This document shows positions 47,351-55,119 of a DNA stretch of 64,000 nucleotides, piece after piece. The stretch's first letter is position 1. The number at the start of each line of letters is the position of its first letter. The notes beneath the pieces are model-generated. The model did no database searches and was not told the origin of the DNA. It worked only from the letters and a program-made list of their open reading frames with translations. This DNA comes from Actinomadura rudentiformis (GTDB taxonomy: Bacteria > Actinomycetota > Actinomycetes > Streptosporangiales > Streptosporangiaceae). The translations under genes and the position numbers were made by a program. The stretch covers positions 434,001-498,000 of the forward strand of contig NZ_WBMT01000001.1 of NCBI RefSeq assembly GCF_008923185.1, in the 5' to 3' direction.

Positions 47351-48625
47351 CTACGGAGTGGGACGCCGGGCGTTGGCGTGCCTGCGGTGATGTCTCAGCC
47401 GGTCGAGCCAGGCCAGGGCCGGTGTGGAGGTCAGGCCGTGCAGGAAGACCGACGCCAGCACGGTGAACGCCACCACGGCCCACAACGAACCGGGGTCCAC
47501 GCCGAAGTCCGCCTGGCCGAGGGCGTAGGCCACGTAGAACAGCGAGCCGATGCCGCGGACGCCGAAGAAGGCGATCACGCGGCGTTCCCGCCGCCCGGCC
47601 AGCCCCCGGTGCAGCGAGCACCACCCGAGCAGCGGCCGGATGACCAGGAGGAGCAGCAGGCCGACCGCGGCGCCCCGCCAGGTGAGGTCGCGCAGCCCGC
47701 CCGTGGCGACGTAGCCGCCGAGGAGCAGCAGCAGCCATGCGGTGATCAGGCGTTCTATCTGCTCGATGAAACCGTGCAACACGCCGTGATAGCCGTGGGA
47801 ACGTTCGGCGGCCCGGATCGCGCAGCCCGCGGTGAACACGGCGATGAACCCGTAGCCCCCCACCGCCTCGGCGACCCCGTAGGTCAGCAGGGTGGCGGCC
47901 AGCGCCACGAAACCCTCGTTGCGTTCGGCCAGCCGCAGCGAGGTCCGGTCCGCGCGGAAGAACAGGCGGCCCAGCAGCCATCCGACCCCGAGCCCGACGG
48001 CGAGCCCGGCGGCGCAGGCGTAGATCAGCTCGACCGCGAACCAGTGGCCGAGCCATTCGCCCGGCCCTCCGGCGCCGGCGAGCGCCATCGCGACGGCCGC
48101 GTAGACCAGGGGAAAGGCCAGCCCGTCGTTGAGCCCGGCCTCGGATGTGAGGCTGAAGCGCACCTCGTCGTCATCGTGCTCGGCATCGGTGGGTTCGCCG
48201 ACCTGGACGTCGGAGGCCAGGACGGGGTCGGTGGGCGCCAGGGCCGCACCCAGCAGCACCGCCGCGGCCGCGGGCCATCCCAGCAGCACATGCGCCGCCA
48301 CGGCGACGAGCACGGTGGTCACCGGCAGCACGATCACCAGCAGCCGCGCGGTGGAGGACCAGCGGCGGCCGAACGGCCGGTTCAGCGCCAGCCCGGCGCC
48401 CATCAACGAAACGATCAAGCAGAGTTCGGTGAGGTGCTCGACCGCGACCCGGTGCGCCACCGGGTCGGGCTCGGGCAGGTTCACCGGCAGCAGGTACAGC
48501 AGCACCCCACCGGCCAGGAACAGCACCGGCAACGAGACCGGGAGCCGGTGGATCAGCCCGGGCAACGCGGCGGCGAGCAGGGCACCGGCGCCCGCGATGA
48601 CGAAGACAAGATCGATATGACCCAC
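47351..48625 (-). CDS. CPA1-type Na+(K+)/H+ antiporter
   Basis: A 424-residue transporter with about 12 TM helices. The conserved ion-site motif Asn-Asp appears in SEAGLNDGLAFPLVYAA, and ALAPTDPVLASDVQVGEP carries the TM4 Thr-Asp-Pro motif. Both are hallmarks of NhaP/CPA1 exchangers. The start is GTG 48625. Its ribosome site GGGAGG lies within the right arm of a perfect 26-bp inverted repeat, so the mRNA leader can fold over it. The upstream gene is a heme oxygenase on the same strand. Confidence 0.9.
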   Translation of the reverse strand: MGHIDLVFVIAGAGALLAAALPGLIHRLPVSLPVLFLAGGVLLYLLPVNLPEPDPVAHRVAVEHLTELCLIVSLMGAGLALNRPFGRRWSSTARLLVIVLPVTTVLVAVAAHVLLGWPAAAAVLLGAALAPTDPVLASDVQVGEPTDAEHDDDEVRFSLTSEAGLNDGLAFPLVYAAVAMALAGAGGPGEWLGHWFAVELIYACAAGLAVGLGVGWLLGRLFFRADRTSLRLAERNEGFVALAATLLTYGVAEAVGGYGFIAVFTAGCAIRAAERSHGYHGVLHGFIEQIERLITAWLLLLLGGYVATGGLRDLTWRGAAVGLLLLLVIRPLLGWCSLHRGLAGRRERRVIAFFGVRGIGSLFYVAYALGQADFGVDPGSLWAVVAFTVLASVFLHGLTSTPALAWLDRLRHHRRHANARRPTP

Positions 48626-48627
48626 CC

Positions 48628-48686
48628 CCTCCCGCTGCCCGGCATGTGATCGGTCAATCCCCGATCACATGCCGGGCAGCGGGAGG
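48628..48686. promoter_or_regulatory. Perfect 26-bp inverted repeat over antiporter ribosome site
   Basis: Bases 48628-48653 and 48661-48686 are exact reverse complements with a 7-base loop (TCAATCC on the + strand). In the minus-strand transcript the 3' arm ends in GGGAGG, the antiporter's ribosome site, 3 bases before the GTG. The element therefore could terminate read-through from the heme oxygenase gene or hide the ribosome site. A 26-bp uninterrupted stem is far stronger than an average terminator in this window (8-15 bp). Confidence 0.8.
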
Positions 48687-48746
48687 TACGAGCGCGGTGG
48701 GATGGGTGAGAGCCCGGGCCGGTGCTCCAGGTCACGTCCTTCGGCT

Positions 48747-50555
48747 CTACGACCGCGGCCAGGGCGTGAAGGCGTTGGGGACCCGGCGAAGGACGTGGCG
48801 CAACGATGGGTGATGGCGCAGCAGCACGGAGGTCATCGTGGCTTCGTTGATCCAGTCCAGGCCGGCGCGGGTGTAGATCTCAGGCGTGTAGTCGGTGGTG
48901 AAGAACCGGTCGCTGTTGAGCCGCCTGGAGGCCATGAGGATGAAGATCCGGAACGCGGTGTCGCTGAACGCGAAGCCCTTCGGCCGCTTCTCCGCGTACA
49001 TGCCGATCATCAGGTCGACCCGCTCGATGTCGCCGTCATAGACCGTGCGGATCCGCTCGGCGAGTTCGGGATCGTCGGTGAGGTCCTCGAACGAGCGTGC
49101 CGGCGCCAGTCTCAGCAGTCGCCGGAACTCGTTGTAGCGGGGTACGCCGAGCTCCCTGACACGCAGGATGTCGGTGGCGGCGAGGTCCTGGACGTGACCG
49201 TCCGGCCGCTGGAACTCCTGGAGGAACCTCGGGAAGTTGCGCAGGGTCACCAGCCCGGGGTGCTCGGTGCCGAACGAGTAGAGGAGGTCGGTCATCCCGT
49301 ACTTCCTGGCCGTCTCCACGGCCGGGTCCCCGGTCAGCTCCCGCAACGTGGCGTCCAGGAGCGGGTTGTCGTCGGACGACGAGCGCAGGTGGAACTCGTC
49401 GGGGACCAGCGGATGCATGCGGTAGACCGCGACGAACTCCTCGGTGAGTGCGAACGGCACGCCGAAATGATCGGTGTGGCTGCCGGGGATGCCGCTGACG
49501 AGCTCACCGTCGCCGATCCGGCCGAACAGTTTGTGGAGGCGCTCGCCCGCGACGCCCCACCAGTTGGCGCGCATGCCGTACCGGGTGGTGGGATGCGCGA
49601 TCACGGCGGGCGTCCACTCCACGGTATGGATCTTGGCGATGAGGGCGGCGTTGACCAGCCGGGCCCGCTGGTAGAGCTCCTCGTCCGACCAGTTGGGAAA
49701 CTCGCCGCGCAACCGGTCGCAGATCGCGTTGTGCTCCAGGGTGAACAGCGCGTGCATCATCAGCACGCCCAGCCAGAACCCCGGTACCCGGCGCGGGTCC
49801 AGGTTCGGGTCATCGGGCATCACGGGCAGGCCGTCGGAGGCGACGCGCAGCTTCCCGTCCTCCCCGGAGCGGACGATCTTCTGGTGGTCGGGTGTCGAGC
49901 CGTAGATCTGCGACGCGTCCCACCAGTGGGTCTCGGTGTTCGCCCAGGTGGGCGGCGTGGACGGGGAGGGATTCCCGGCGGGGTCGGGCCGGGTGCGCAT
50001 CACCCGCATCGGCCGCTCGGGCCACGGATCGCCGTCGGCGAGGGGGATCTCCCATGGCCGGTCCGTCGGACTGCGGCCGTGGCTGAACCAGTCACGGATC
50101 ATGAACTGGAGCCAGGCGGCCACCAGGACGTTCACCGAGGTGGCGGGGATGAGGCTCTCGCGCGTCAGCAGCTCCCTGCTCACCTCGCGCGGGCTGGGCG
50201 ACATGATGCGCGGCGGGACCTCGGGGAACGTCCGGTCGTTGGGGATGTTGCGGCCGAAGCGCGCCCCGGCCATGCCCATCCGGGGGTCGTCCGGGTCGTT
50301 GTGACTGCCGTCCGCGGTGCGGGCCATGCGGCTCTCGGCGGTGGGGGAGGGGACGGGCGGGAGGTCGGTGGCGGGCAGCTTGCTCGTGTCGTGGAGGTTC
50401 TCGCGGCGCAGGATGTCCCGCAGCCCGACGAGGACGAGCAGGCCGAGCGGCTTCGGCAGGCGATGCCACCCGATGGTGCGGTCCGCCAGGTGAGCCCCGC
50501 GGTCGAACAGGGACTTGAGGTTGGCGGCGAGCGGGATCCGGCGGGCCATCGTCAT
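48747..50555 (-). CDS. Heme peroxidase/alpha-dioxygenase-like fatty acid oxygenase
   Basis: A 602-residue member of the animal heme peroxidase superfamily, closest in motifs to alpha-dioxygenase and cyclooxygenase. His159 in FMIRDWFSHG is the distal heme His, ETHWWDASQIYG (about 208-219) is typical of alpha-dioxygenases, EHNAICDRL sits at 274-282, and Tyr378 with His381 in VAVYRMHPLVPDEF match the catalytic Tyr and proximal His of cyclooxygenase. It may therefore oxygenate fatty acids through a tyrosyl radical. No signal peptide is visible. ATG 50555 overlaps the stop of the upstream gene (TGATG), implying co-translation. Confidence 0.88.
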   Translation of the reverse strand: MTMARRIPLAANLKSLFDRGAHLADRTIGWHRLPKPLGLLVLVGLRDILRRENLHDTSKLPATDLPPVPSPTAESRMARTADGSHNDPDDPRMGMAGARFGRNIPNDRTFPEVPPRIMSPSPREVSRELLTRESLIPATSVNVLVAAWLQFMIRDWFSHGRSPTDRPWEIPLADGDPWPERPMRVMRTRPDPAGNPSPSTPPTWANTETHWWDASQIYGSTPDHQKIVRSGEDGKLRVASDGLPVMPDDPNLDPRRVPGFWLGVLMMHALFTLEHNAICDRLRGEFPNWSDEELYQRARLVNAALIAKIHTVEWTPAVIAHPTTRYGMRANWWGVAGERLHKLFGRIGDGELVSGIPGSHTDHFGVPFALTEEFVAVYRMHPLVPDEFHLRSSSDDNPLLDATLRELTGDPAVETARKYGMTDLLYSFGTEHPGLVTLRNFPRFLQEFQRPDGHVQDLAATDILRVRELGVPRYNEFRRLLRLAPARSFEDLTDDPELAERIRTVYDGDIERVDLMIGMYAEKRPKGFAFSDTAFRIFILMASRRLNSDRFFTTDYTPEIYTRAGLDWINEATMTSVLLRHHPSLRHVLRRVPNAFTPWPRS

Positions 50556-51016
50556 CACCTTGCCTGAGGGTCGGGAGTGTCGAACACGAGGCCGAAGCCC
50601 GCCACGCGCCGTCCGCGCAGGAACACCACCCCGAGGTACTGCCCGGATCCCACCATCCGGATCTCGTCCCTGACCCAGCGCGCCACCAGGGACGTGTGCG
50701 AGTAGTCCAGGACGATGCACTCCTTGCCGTCGACACGGCTCGGCCCGGGCGCCACCGTCGCGCGGATCGCCCGGATCCGCAGCGGTGTCACCTTGTTGCG
50801 CAGATCGCCGGACTCGCGGTCGAAGACCTTGCCCTGCCAGACGGCCAGGCGGGCAGCGCGTGCCAGTGCCTTGCCCGTCCGGGACCCTGACAGGATCAGT
50901 ACGGTGCCGGCTCCGTCCCCGTCAGGAACCGGCCCTGCGGGAACGGACCTGAACAGCTGATCGAGCTCTTCCCCGTCCTTGTCGAGCAGGTCCATGATGC
51001 CAGGTAGGACGCTCAT
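50555..51016 (-). CDS. Hypothetical partner of heme oxygenase
   Basis: A 153-residue soluble protein (MSVLPGIMDLLDKDGEELDQ; ILSGSRTGKALARAARLAVW; YLGVVFLRGRRVAGFGLVF), mixed alpha/beta, without TM segments. GAGG lies upstream of ATG 51016. Its TGA overlaps the oxygenase ATG, a coupling that suggests the two products act together. I recognise no family. A chaperone, substrate-delivery or product-handling role is conceivable, but nothing in the sequence shows which. Confidence 0.7.
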   Translation of the reverse strand: MSVLPGIMDLLDKDGEELDQLFRSVPAGPVPDGDGAGTVLILSGSRTGKALARAARLAVWQGKVFDRESGDLRNKVTPLRIRAIRATVAPGPSRVDGKECIVLDYSHTSLVARWVRDEIRMVGSGQYLGVVFLRGRRVAGFGLVFDTPDPQAR

Positions 51017-51355
51017 GATCCCTACCTCATTCCCCCATCGAGTGCCTCCACGATGAGCCCGCTTGCAACGCCGGTAAAGCCGCCCGCCGGACCTGACAAC
51101 AAGTGGCCAGTCCCCGGCGGGGACGTTGATGACGATCACCGGCGGTTCGGAAAAGTCACGCGGACGCGGGGGCACGCTGAACTTTTGCGGTGGCGGCATT
51201 CGTTCCATGAGGGCGGTGTTGTTGACCAGCCCGGGCCGGGCGCCGGAGTGTGCCGTGTCGTTCCGGCGTCCGGTGCGCGATGATCAGCATTCCGCTTGTC
51301 GTCGTCAGGACGGCGCGTTGCCGAGCGCGCCACCGAACCGCCCGCAGGAGCACCT
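51017..51355. other. Divergent intergenic region
   Basis: These 339 bases separate the oxygenase operon (leftward) from the TVP38 gene (rightward). I see no convincing coding frame: the short frames here lack ribosome sites and actinomycete codon bias. A small hairpin, GTCCCC-GGC-GGGGAC, lies at 51110-51124. The region should hold two divergent promoters, which I cannot pinpoint. Confidence 0.5.
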
Positions 51356-52105
51356 ATGAGTCGCCGCACCGACCGCGGCCCCGTTGCGACCACCTCTCCG
51401 GACGGCGAGCGTCCCCAGGAAGGGGAGACGGGCCTGGCGGCCGCGTCCCACCGGCGGGCCGCCGTGAAGCTGCTGGTCTTCGCCGCGGTGCTGGTGGGGC
51501 TCGGAGTACTGGTCGCGGCGGGTGGCGGCTCGTTCTGGAAGACCATCAGTGACTGGGTCGATTCGCTGGGGTTCTGGGGGCCGCTGGTCTTCGCGGTGTG
51601 CTACTCGCTGGCGGTGATCGCGCTGATACCCGGCTCGGTGCTGAACGCGTCCGCGGGAGCGCTCTTCGGCGTCGCGCTGGGCTCGGTGGCGGTGCTGGCC
51701 GGGGCCACGGCGGGTGCGGCGCTCGCGTTCGGCCTGGCCAGGATCCTGGGACGCCCGGCGGTGGCCCGGTACACCGGATCGGGGCGGCTTGCCCGACTGG
51801 ACTCGTATCTGTCACGCCGGGGCTTCGAGTCGGTCCTGGTGCTGCGCATGGTGTCGCTGTTCCCGTTCGGCGTGGTCAACTACGCGGCCGGGGTGGCCGG
51901 CGTGCGGTTCGCGCCCTACATGGCGGGCACGGCGCTCGGGATCGTGCCGGGAACGCTCGTCTACACCGGGCTCGGCGAGGCGTTGCGCGAGCCCGGCTCC
52001 CCGGTGGTGTGGATCGCGCCGGTGGGACTGGTGATCTTGAGCGCGGTGGGCTGGTGGGCGGCGAAGGCCGTCCGCTCCCGTCTGGAGGACGACGGGGATT
52101 CCTGA
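51356..52105 (+). CDS. TVP38/TMEM64 (DedA-like) membrane protein
   Basis: A 249-residue membrane protein with about five or six TM segments and the family core GFWGPLVFAVCYSLAVIALIP, NASAGALFGVALG, RMVSLFPFGVVNYAAGVAGV and GTALGIVPGTLVYTGLG. TVP38/DedA-like proteins are linked to lipid scrambling and membrane homeostasis. A polar N-terminal tail of about 35 residues precedes TM1. AGGAG selects ATG 51356. It is monocistronic and convergent with a TetR gene. Confidence 0.9.
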   Translation: MSRRTDRGPVATTSPDGERPQEGETGLAAASHRRAAVKLLVFAAVLVGLGVLVAAGGGSFWKTISDWVDSLGFWGPLVFAVCYSLAVIALIPGSVLNASAGALFGVALGSVAVLAGATAGAALAFGLARILGRPAVARYTGSGRLARLDSYLSRRGFESVLVLRMVSLFPFGVVNYAAGVAGVRFAPYMAGTALGIVPGTLVYTGLGEALREPGSPVVWIAPVGLVILSAVGWWAAKAVRSRLEDDGDS

Positions 52106-52121
52106 GCCGCTCGTCTCGCCT

Positions 52122-52703
52122 CTAGAGGCGCGTCCACAGCTCCAGCGCCAGGTCGGCTGAGCGGCGGAGTTCGGCGTGGCTCGCACCGGCGGCGGCCTGG
52201 ACCGCGATGCCGTCGGTGAGCATCATGACGAACCGGGCGAGATCGCCGGGATCGCGATCGGCGGGCAGATCACCGGAGGACTGCGCGAGCTCGATGCGCC
52301 GCCGCAGCGCGAGTTCGGCCGTCTTCCTGCGCGCCATGGCGTCCCGGCGCACCGGCTCGGCCTCCTCGCCGCACGCCTGAACGGTGCGCACGGTCAGGCA
52401 CCCACCCGGGCCCGAGGTCAGCTCGACGGCGCCATGGATCAGGCGCTCCATCACGTCCCGCATCAGGGGAAGGTCGAGGGCTTGGGAGGCGAACCTGCCC
52501 GGGCCTTCGAAATAGCGGTCCAGCACCTTGCCGAACAGCTCCTCCTTGTTGCCGAACGCCTCGTACAGGCTGGGCCGGCTCATGCCGACCGCCTCGGTCA
52601 GATCCGAGAGCGTGGTGCCCTCGTACCCCTGGCGCCAGAAGACCTCCAGCGCGCGGTCCAGCGCGGCGTCGAGATCGTGGACCCGCGGACGACCGCCCGG
52701 CAT
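52122..52703 (-). CDS. TetR-family regulator
   Basis: A 193-residue TetR protein: MPGGRPRVHDLDAALDRALE, recognition helices SDLTEAVGMSRPSLYEAFGNKEELF, then a C-terminal ligand domain with GGCLTVRTVQACGEEAEPVR. GGAGGGAG precedes ATG 52703. It is divergent from a Gal80-like oxidoreductase, with two operator palindromes between them, so it most likely represses both genes. A long in-frame extension upstream is antisense to the oxidoreductase and is not real. Confidence 0.9.
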   Translation of the reverse strand: MPGGRPRVHDLDAALDRALEVFWRQGYEGTTLSDLTEAVGMSRPSLYEAFGNKEELFGKVLDRYFEGPGRFASQALDLPLMRDVMERLIHGAVELTSGPGGCLTVRTVQACGEEAEPVRRDAMARRKTAELALRRRIELAQSSGDLPADRDPGDLARFVMMLTDGIAVQAAAGASHAELRRSADLALELWTRL

Positions 52704-52721
52704 GGCTCTCCCTCCCTGTTT

Positions 52722-52796
52722 CCTACCTATCGGTAGGTTACCGCGTTGACAGCCGCATGGCGCATTCTCTAGTTTCCTACCGAGCGATAGGAAACT
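52722..52796. promoter_or_regulatory. Paired TetR operators
   Basis: CCTACC-TATC-GGTAGG (52722-52737) and AGTTTCCTA-N8-TAGGAAACT (52771-52796) are perfect inverted repeats. The 16-base cores match at 12 positions (CCTACC....  .TAGG type). They lie between the divergent TetR and oxidoreductase genes, one near each start, as expected for a self-limiting repressor. Confidence 0.7.
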
Positions 52797-52811
52797 ACCG
52801 AGAGGGTGATC

Positions 52812-53939
52812 ATGAGCGATCGGCGGCAGCGGATCAGGGTCGGAATCGTGGGCGCGAGCCCGGGCGGGAGCTGGGCGGCGGCCACCCATCTGCCCGCTCT
52901 GGCCCATCTGGAGGAGTTCGCCGTCACCGCAGTGGCCACCTCCAAGCCCGAGACGGCGAGAGAGGCGGCGGCCAAGTTCGGAGCTGCGCACGCCTTCACG
53001 GGCGCGGCAGATCTGGCCGCTCACCCCGACGTCGACCTCGTCGTCGTGTCCGTCAAGTCGGCGGGGCACGCCGAAGCGATCCGGGCGGCCCTCGCCGCGG
53101 GCAAGCACGTCTACTCCGAATGGCCACTGGGCGTCGACGCGACCGAGACGGCCGAACTCGCCGAGGCCGCGGCCGCCGCCGGAGTCGTCCACGCCATCGG
53201 CCTGCAGGGATACCACTCACCCTCGGCTCTCTTCGTCAGAGACCTCATCGCCGAAGGCCGCATCGGCCGTGTCGAGTCGGCCGCGTTCATCACCCCGGGT
53301 GACCCGTGGGGCGGTGCCAGGATCCCCGAGGTGCTCGCCTGGGGCACCGACCCGGCGGCGGGCGCGGGCGTGCTGACGATCATGGTGGGACACGCCCTCG
53401 CGACGTTCGAGCACCTGGTCGGCGGGCTTGCGCAGGTGTCGGCGGTGGTCGCCAACCTCCACAAGAAGGTCGTCGTCACCGAGACCGGCGAACACATCGC
53501 CAACCAGGCACCCGGACAGGTCGCGTTGACGGGACGCCTGAGCGACGGCGCCGTGGCCTCACTGACCGTCCACGGAGGGAGCGGCACCGCGGGGCCCGAT
53601 GAGTTCCTCCTGAGGATCGCGGGCACCGAGGGGACGCTGACCATCACGCCGGTCCTGGCCGGCGTGTATCCGCACTGGACCGAATGGAACATCAGGCTGC
53701 GGTCCGTCGGCGGCGTCACGAACACCCTGGACGTCCCGGCCCGCTATCGCGTCGTTCCCGAAAACGTTCCCGACGGGCCGATCGCCAACGTCGCGGCCCT
53801 CTACCGCGAGATCGGTCAGGCGATAGACCAGGGGCGTGACGCGAACCCCGACTTCGCCACCGCCCTGCACTACCACCGGCTGCTGGAAACCCTGGAGCGC
53901 GCGTCACAGACCGGCCGGTCCCAGCCCGTCGCCGAATAA
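52812..53939 (+). CDS. Gfo/Idh/MocA-family oxidoreductase, Gal80-like
   Basis: A 375-residue protein with an N-terminal Rossmann fold (RVGIVGASPGGSWAAATHLP; VAVATSKPETAR-type second strand) and a C-terminal alpha/beta substrate domain. At the position of the usual catalytic EKP motif it reads SEWPLG (Glu103-Trp104-Pro105), so the catalytic Lys is missing. That variant is typical of Gal80-like members, in which ligand sensing can replace catalysis. GAGAGG before ATG 52812 sets the start. It is controlled, by position, by the divergent TetR protein through two operators. Confidence 0.88.
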   Translation: MSDRRQRIRVGIVGASPGGSWAAATHLPALAHLEEFAVTAVATSKPETAREAAAKFGAAHAFTGAADLAAHPDVDLVVVSVKSAGHAEAIRAALAAGKHVYSEWPLGVDATETAELAEAAAAAGVVHAIGLQGYHSPSALFVRDLIAEGRIGRVESAAFITPGDPWGGARIPEVLAWGTDPAAGAGVLTIMVGHALATFEHLVGGLAQVSAVVANLHKKVVVTETGEHIANQAPGQVALTGRLSDGAVASLTVHGGSGTAGPDEFLLRIAGTEGTLTITPVLAGVYPHWTEWNIRLRSVGGVTNTLDVPARYRVVPENVPDGPIANVAALYREIGQAIDQGRDANPDFATALHYHRLLETLERASQTGRSQPVAE

Positions 53940-54026
53940 GCGTCAAATTCCTTTTGCCGGGAGACTCAACCCCCTTGAGGAGGCCCACCTGTCAGCCGGG
54001 TATGGGTGCCGGGAGGGGGAGAAACC

Positions 54027-54395
54027 ATGGCGGAGTCCGGTCACCCGATCCAAGGTGAGCACAAGTACGAACAGCACGTGACGTCGGCGGATCAGAGCGA
54101 GGAACGGCCTGGTCGCAGCCTGGTGACGACGGACCACGAAGTGATCCGCAACTGGGCCGAGGAACGCGGGGCCGAGCCCGCCACCGTGCCGGGAAGCGAA
54201 TACGGCGATCGTCCCGGACGGTTGCTCTTGGACTTCCCGGGTTACGGAGGGGAAGATCTCAAGAAGATCTCCTGGGACGAATGGTTCCGGACGTTCGACG
54301 AGCGGAAGCTGAACTTCATCTACCAGGAGCACAAGGCGGACGGCGCGCAGAGCAACTTCTTCCAGCTGGAGAACCCCGAGCGTGACGACCGCTGA
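54027..54395 (+). CDS. Conserved hypothetical protein
   Basis: A 122-residue soluble, acidic protein. The first 35 residues are polar and probably disordered. The rest (SLVTTDHEVIRNWAEERGAE; RLLLDFPGYGGEDLKKISWD; FDERKLNFIYQEHKADGAQS) is a compact conserved domain seen in stand-alone proteins of many bacteria, with no function I can name. GGGGGAG precedes ATG 54027. A hairpin spans its stop codon and that of the convergent inhibitor gene. Confidence 0.8.
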   Translation: MAESGHPIQGEHKYEQHVTSADQSEERPGRSLVTTDHEVIRNWAEERGAEPATVPGSEYGDRPGRLLLDFPGYGGEDLKKISWDEWFRTFDERKLNFIYQEHKADGAQSNFFQLENPERDDR

Positions 54396-54411
54396 CCATG
54401 GGGTGGTCAGC
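54391..54411. terminator. Bidirectional hairpin
   Basis: GCTGACCA (54391-54398) and TGGTCAGC (54404-54411) form a perfect 8-bp stem with a 5-base loop. It contains both stop codons of the flanking convergent genes. Confidence 0.5.
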
Positions 54412-54730
54412 CGCAGAACACCCTGGTGATGTGGTTGGTGTTGTCAACGAGGACGTTGAGGCGTTCTGCCACGAAGCCCAGCTTCGCTGACTCACCGGGA
54501 CGCAGGATGCGGATCGTGCGCGTCACACTCAGGCTCTGTATCTCGACCTCGCCGGCGTGCACCGGACCTGGGTCAACTGAGATCACTTTGCCGATCAGCT
54601 GGGGGGACAGCCGAAGGGCGTCGCACGCGCCCAGGGGAGGCGCCGCCTCGGCGGTGCCGGTCATGAGGGCCGCGCTGAGGGTGGTGGCCGAGCCGGCGGT
54701 CAGCATCATCCGGCGGGCGGGAACGCGCAC
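54407..54730 (-). CDS. Secreted I78-type peptidase inhibitor-like protein
   Basis: A 107-residue protein with a signal peptide (RRMMLTAGSATTLSAALMTG, cut after AEA). The mature part reads GACDALRLSPQLIGKVISV, then TRTIRILRPGESAKLGFVAE and RLNVLVDNTNHITRVFCG. It matches the I78 inhibitor pattern: an early Cys, vRilrPG, RLNv.vD and a final CG, with the two Cys able to form one disulfide. I78 proteins inhibit serine proteases. The fit is by motif, without a structural check. Confidence 0.75.
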   Translation of the reverse strand: MRVPARRMMLTAGSATTLSAALMTGTAEAAPPLGACDALRLSPQLIGKVISVDPGPVHAGEVEIQSLSVTRTIRILRPGESAKLGFVAERLNVLVDNTNHITRVFCG

Positions 54731-54847
54731 GGGCGACTCCTTTCGAAGGTGACGCCCGATCCGGACGTCTGACTACAATGAGCAGTCAGAAGATAACAGC
54801 TCGTGGCGTGGGAAGCGGTGAAGCCGCTCGGTGACCGCGGCTGTGTC

Positions 54848-55075
54848 CTAGGCGCTCTCGTCGGGACGGGCTTCCTTCTCCAGGGCCTTGGATGCGCTGA
54901 GGATGCCGCGGAGGCCGATCTCCTCGCGTTCGGCGTCGAGTGGATCGAACAACCACTGAGTGGGCGGCAAGCCGGTGGTCTCCTCCGGCCGGCTCGCTTC
55001 GGCCAGGGTGAGTTCGGTCTCGACCTCGGCCTCAAGCTCGTGCAGGAAATCGTTGTCGCCGGTCGGGGTGCTCAT
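54848..55075 (-). CDS. Small acidic hypothetical protein
   Basis: A 75-residue acidic protein (MSTPTGDNDFLHELEAEVET; GLPPTQWLFDPLDAEREEIG). It has a good ribosome site (GGAGGAG) just before ATG 55075 and lies 44 bases after the LtrA gene on the same strand, so it is probably co-transcribed. It has no TM segment, signal or recognised domain. Confidence 0.5.
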   Translation of the reverse strand: MSTPTGDNDFLHELEAEVETELTLAEASRPEETTGLPPTQWLFDPLDAEREEIGLRGILSASKALEKEARPDESA

Positions 55076-55119
55076 CTCTCCTCCATGGGCTGGGTGGTCA
55101 TGGCGGAACCTCCGTTCAG

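Noticed and set aside
48669..50567. 632-codon plus-strand frame
   Set aside because: Shadow of the heme oxygenase gene, which carries all catalytic motifs on the other strand.
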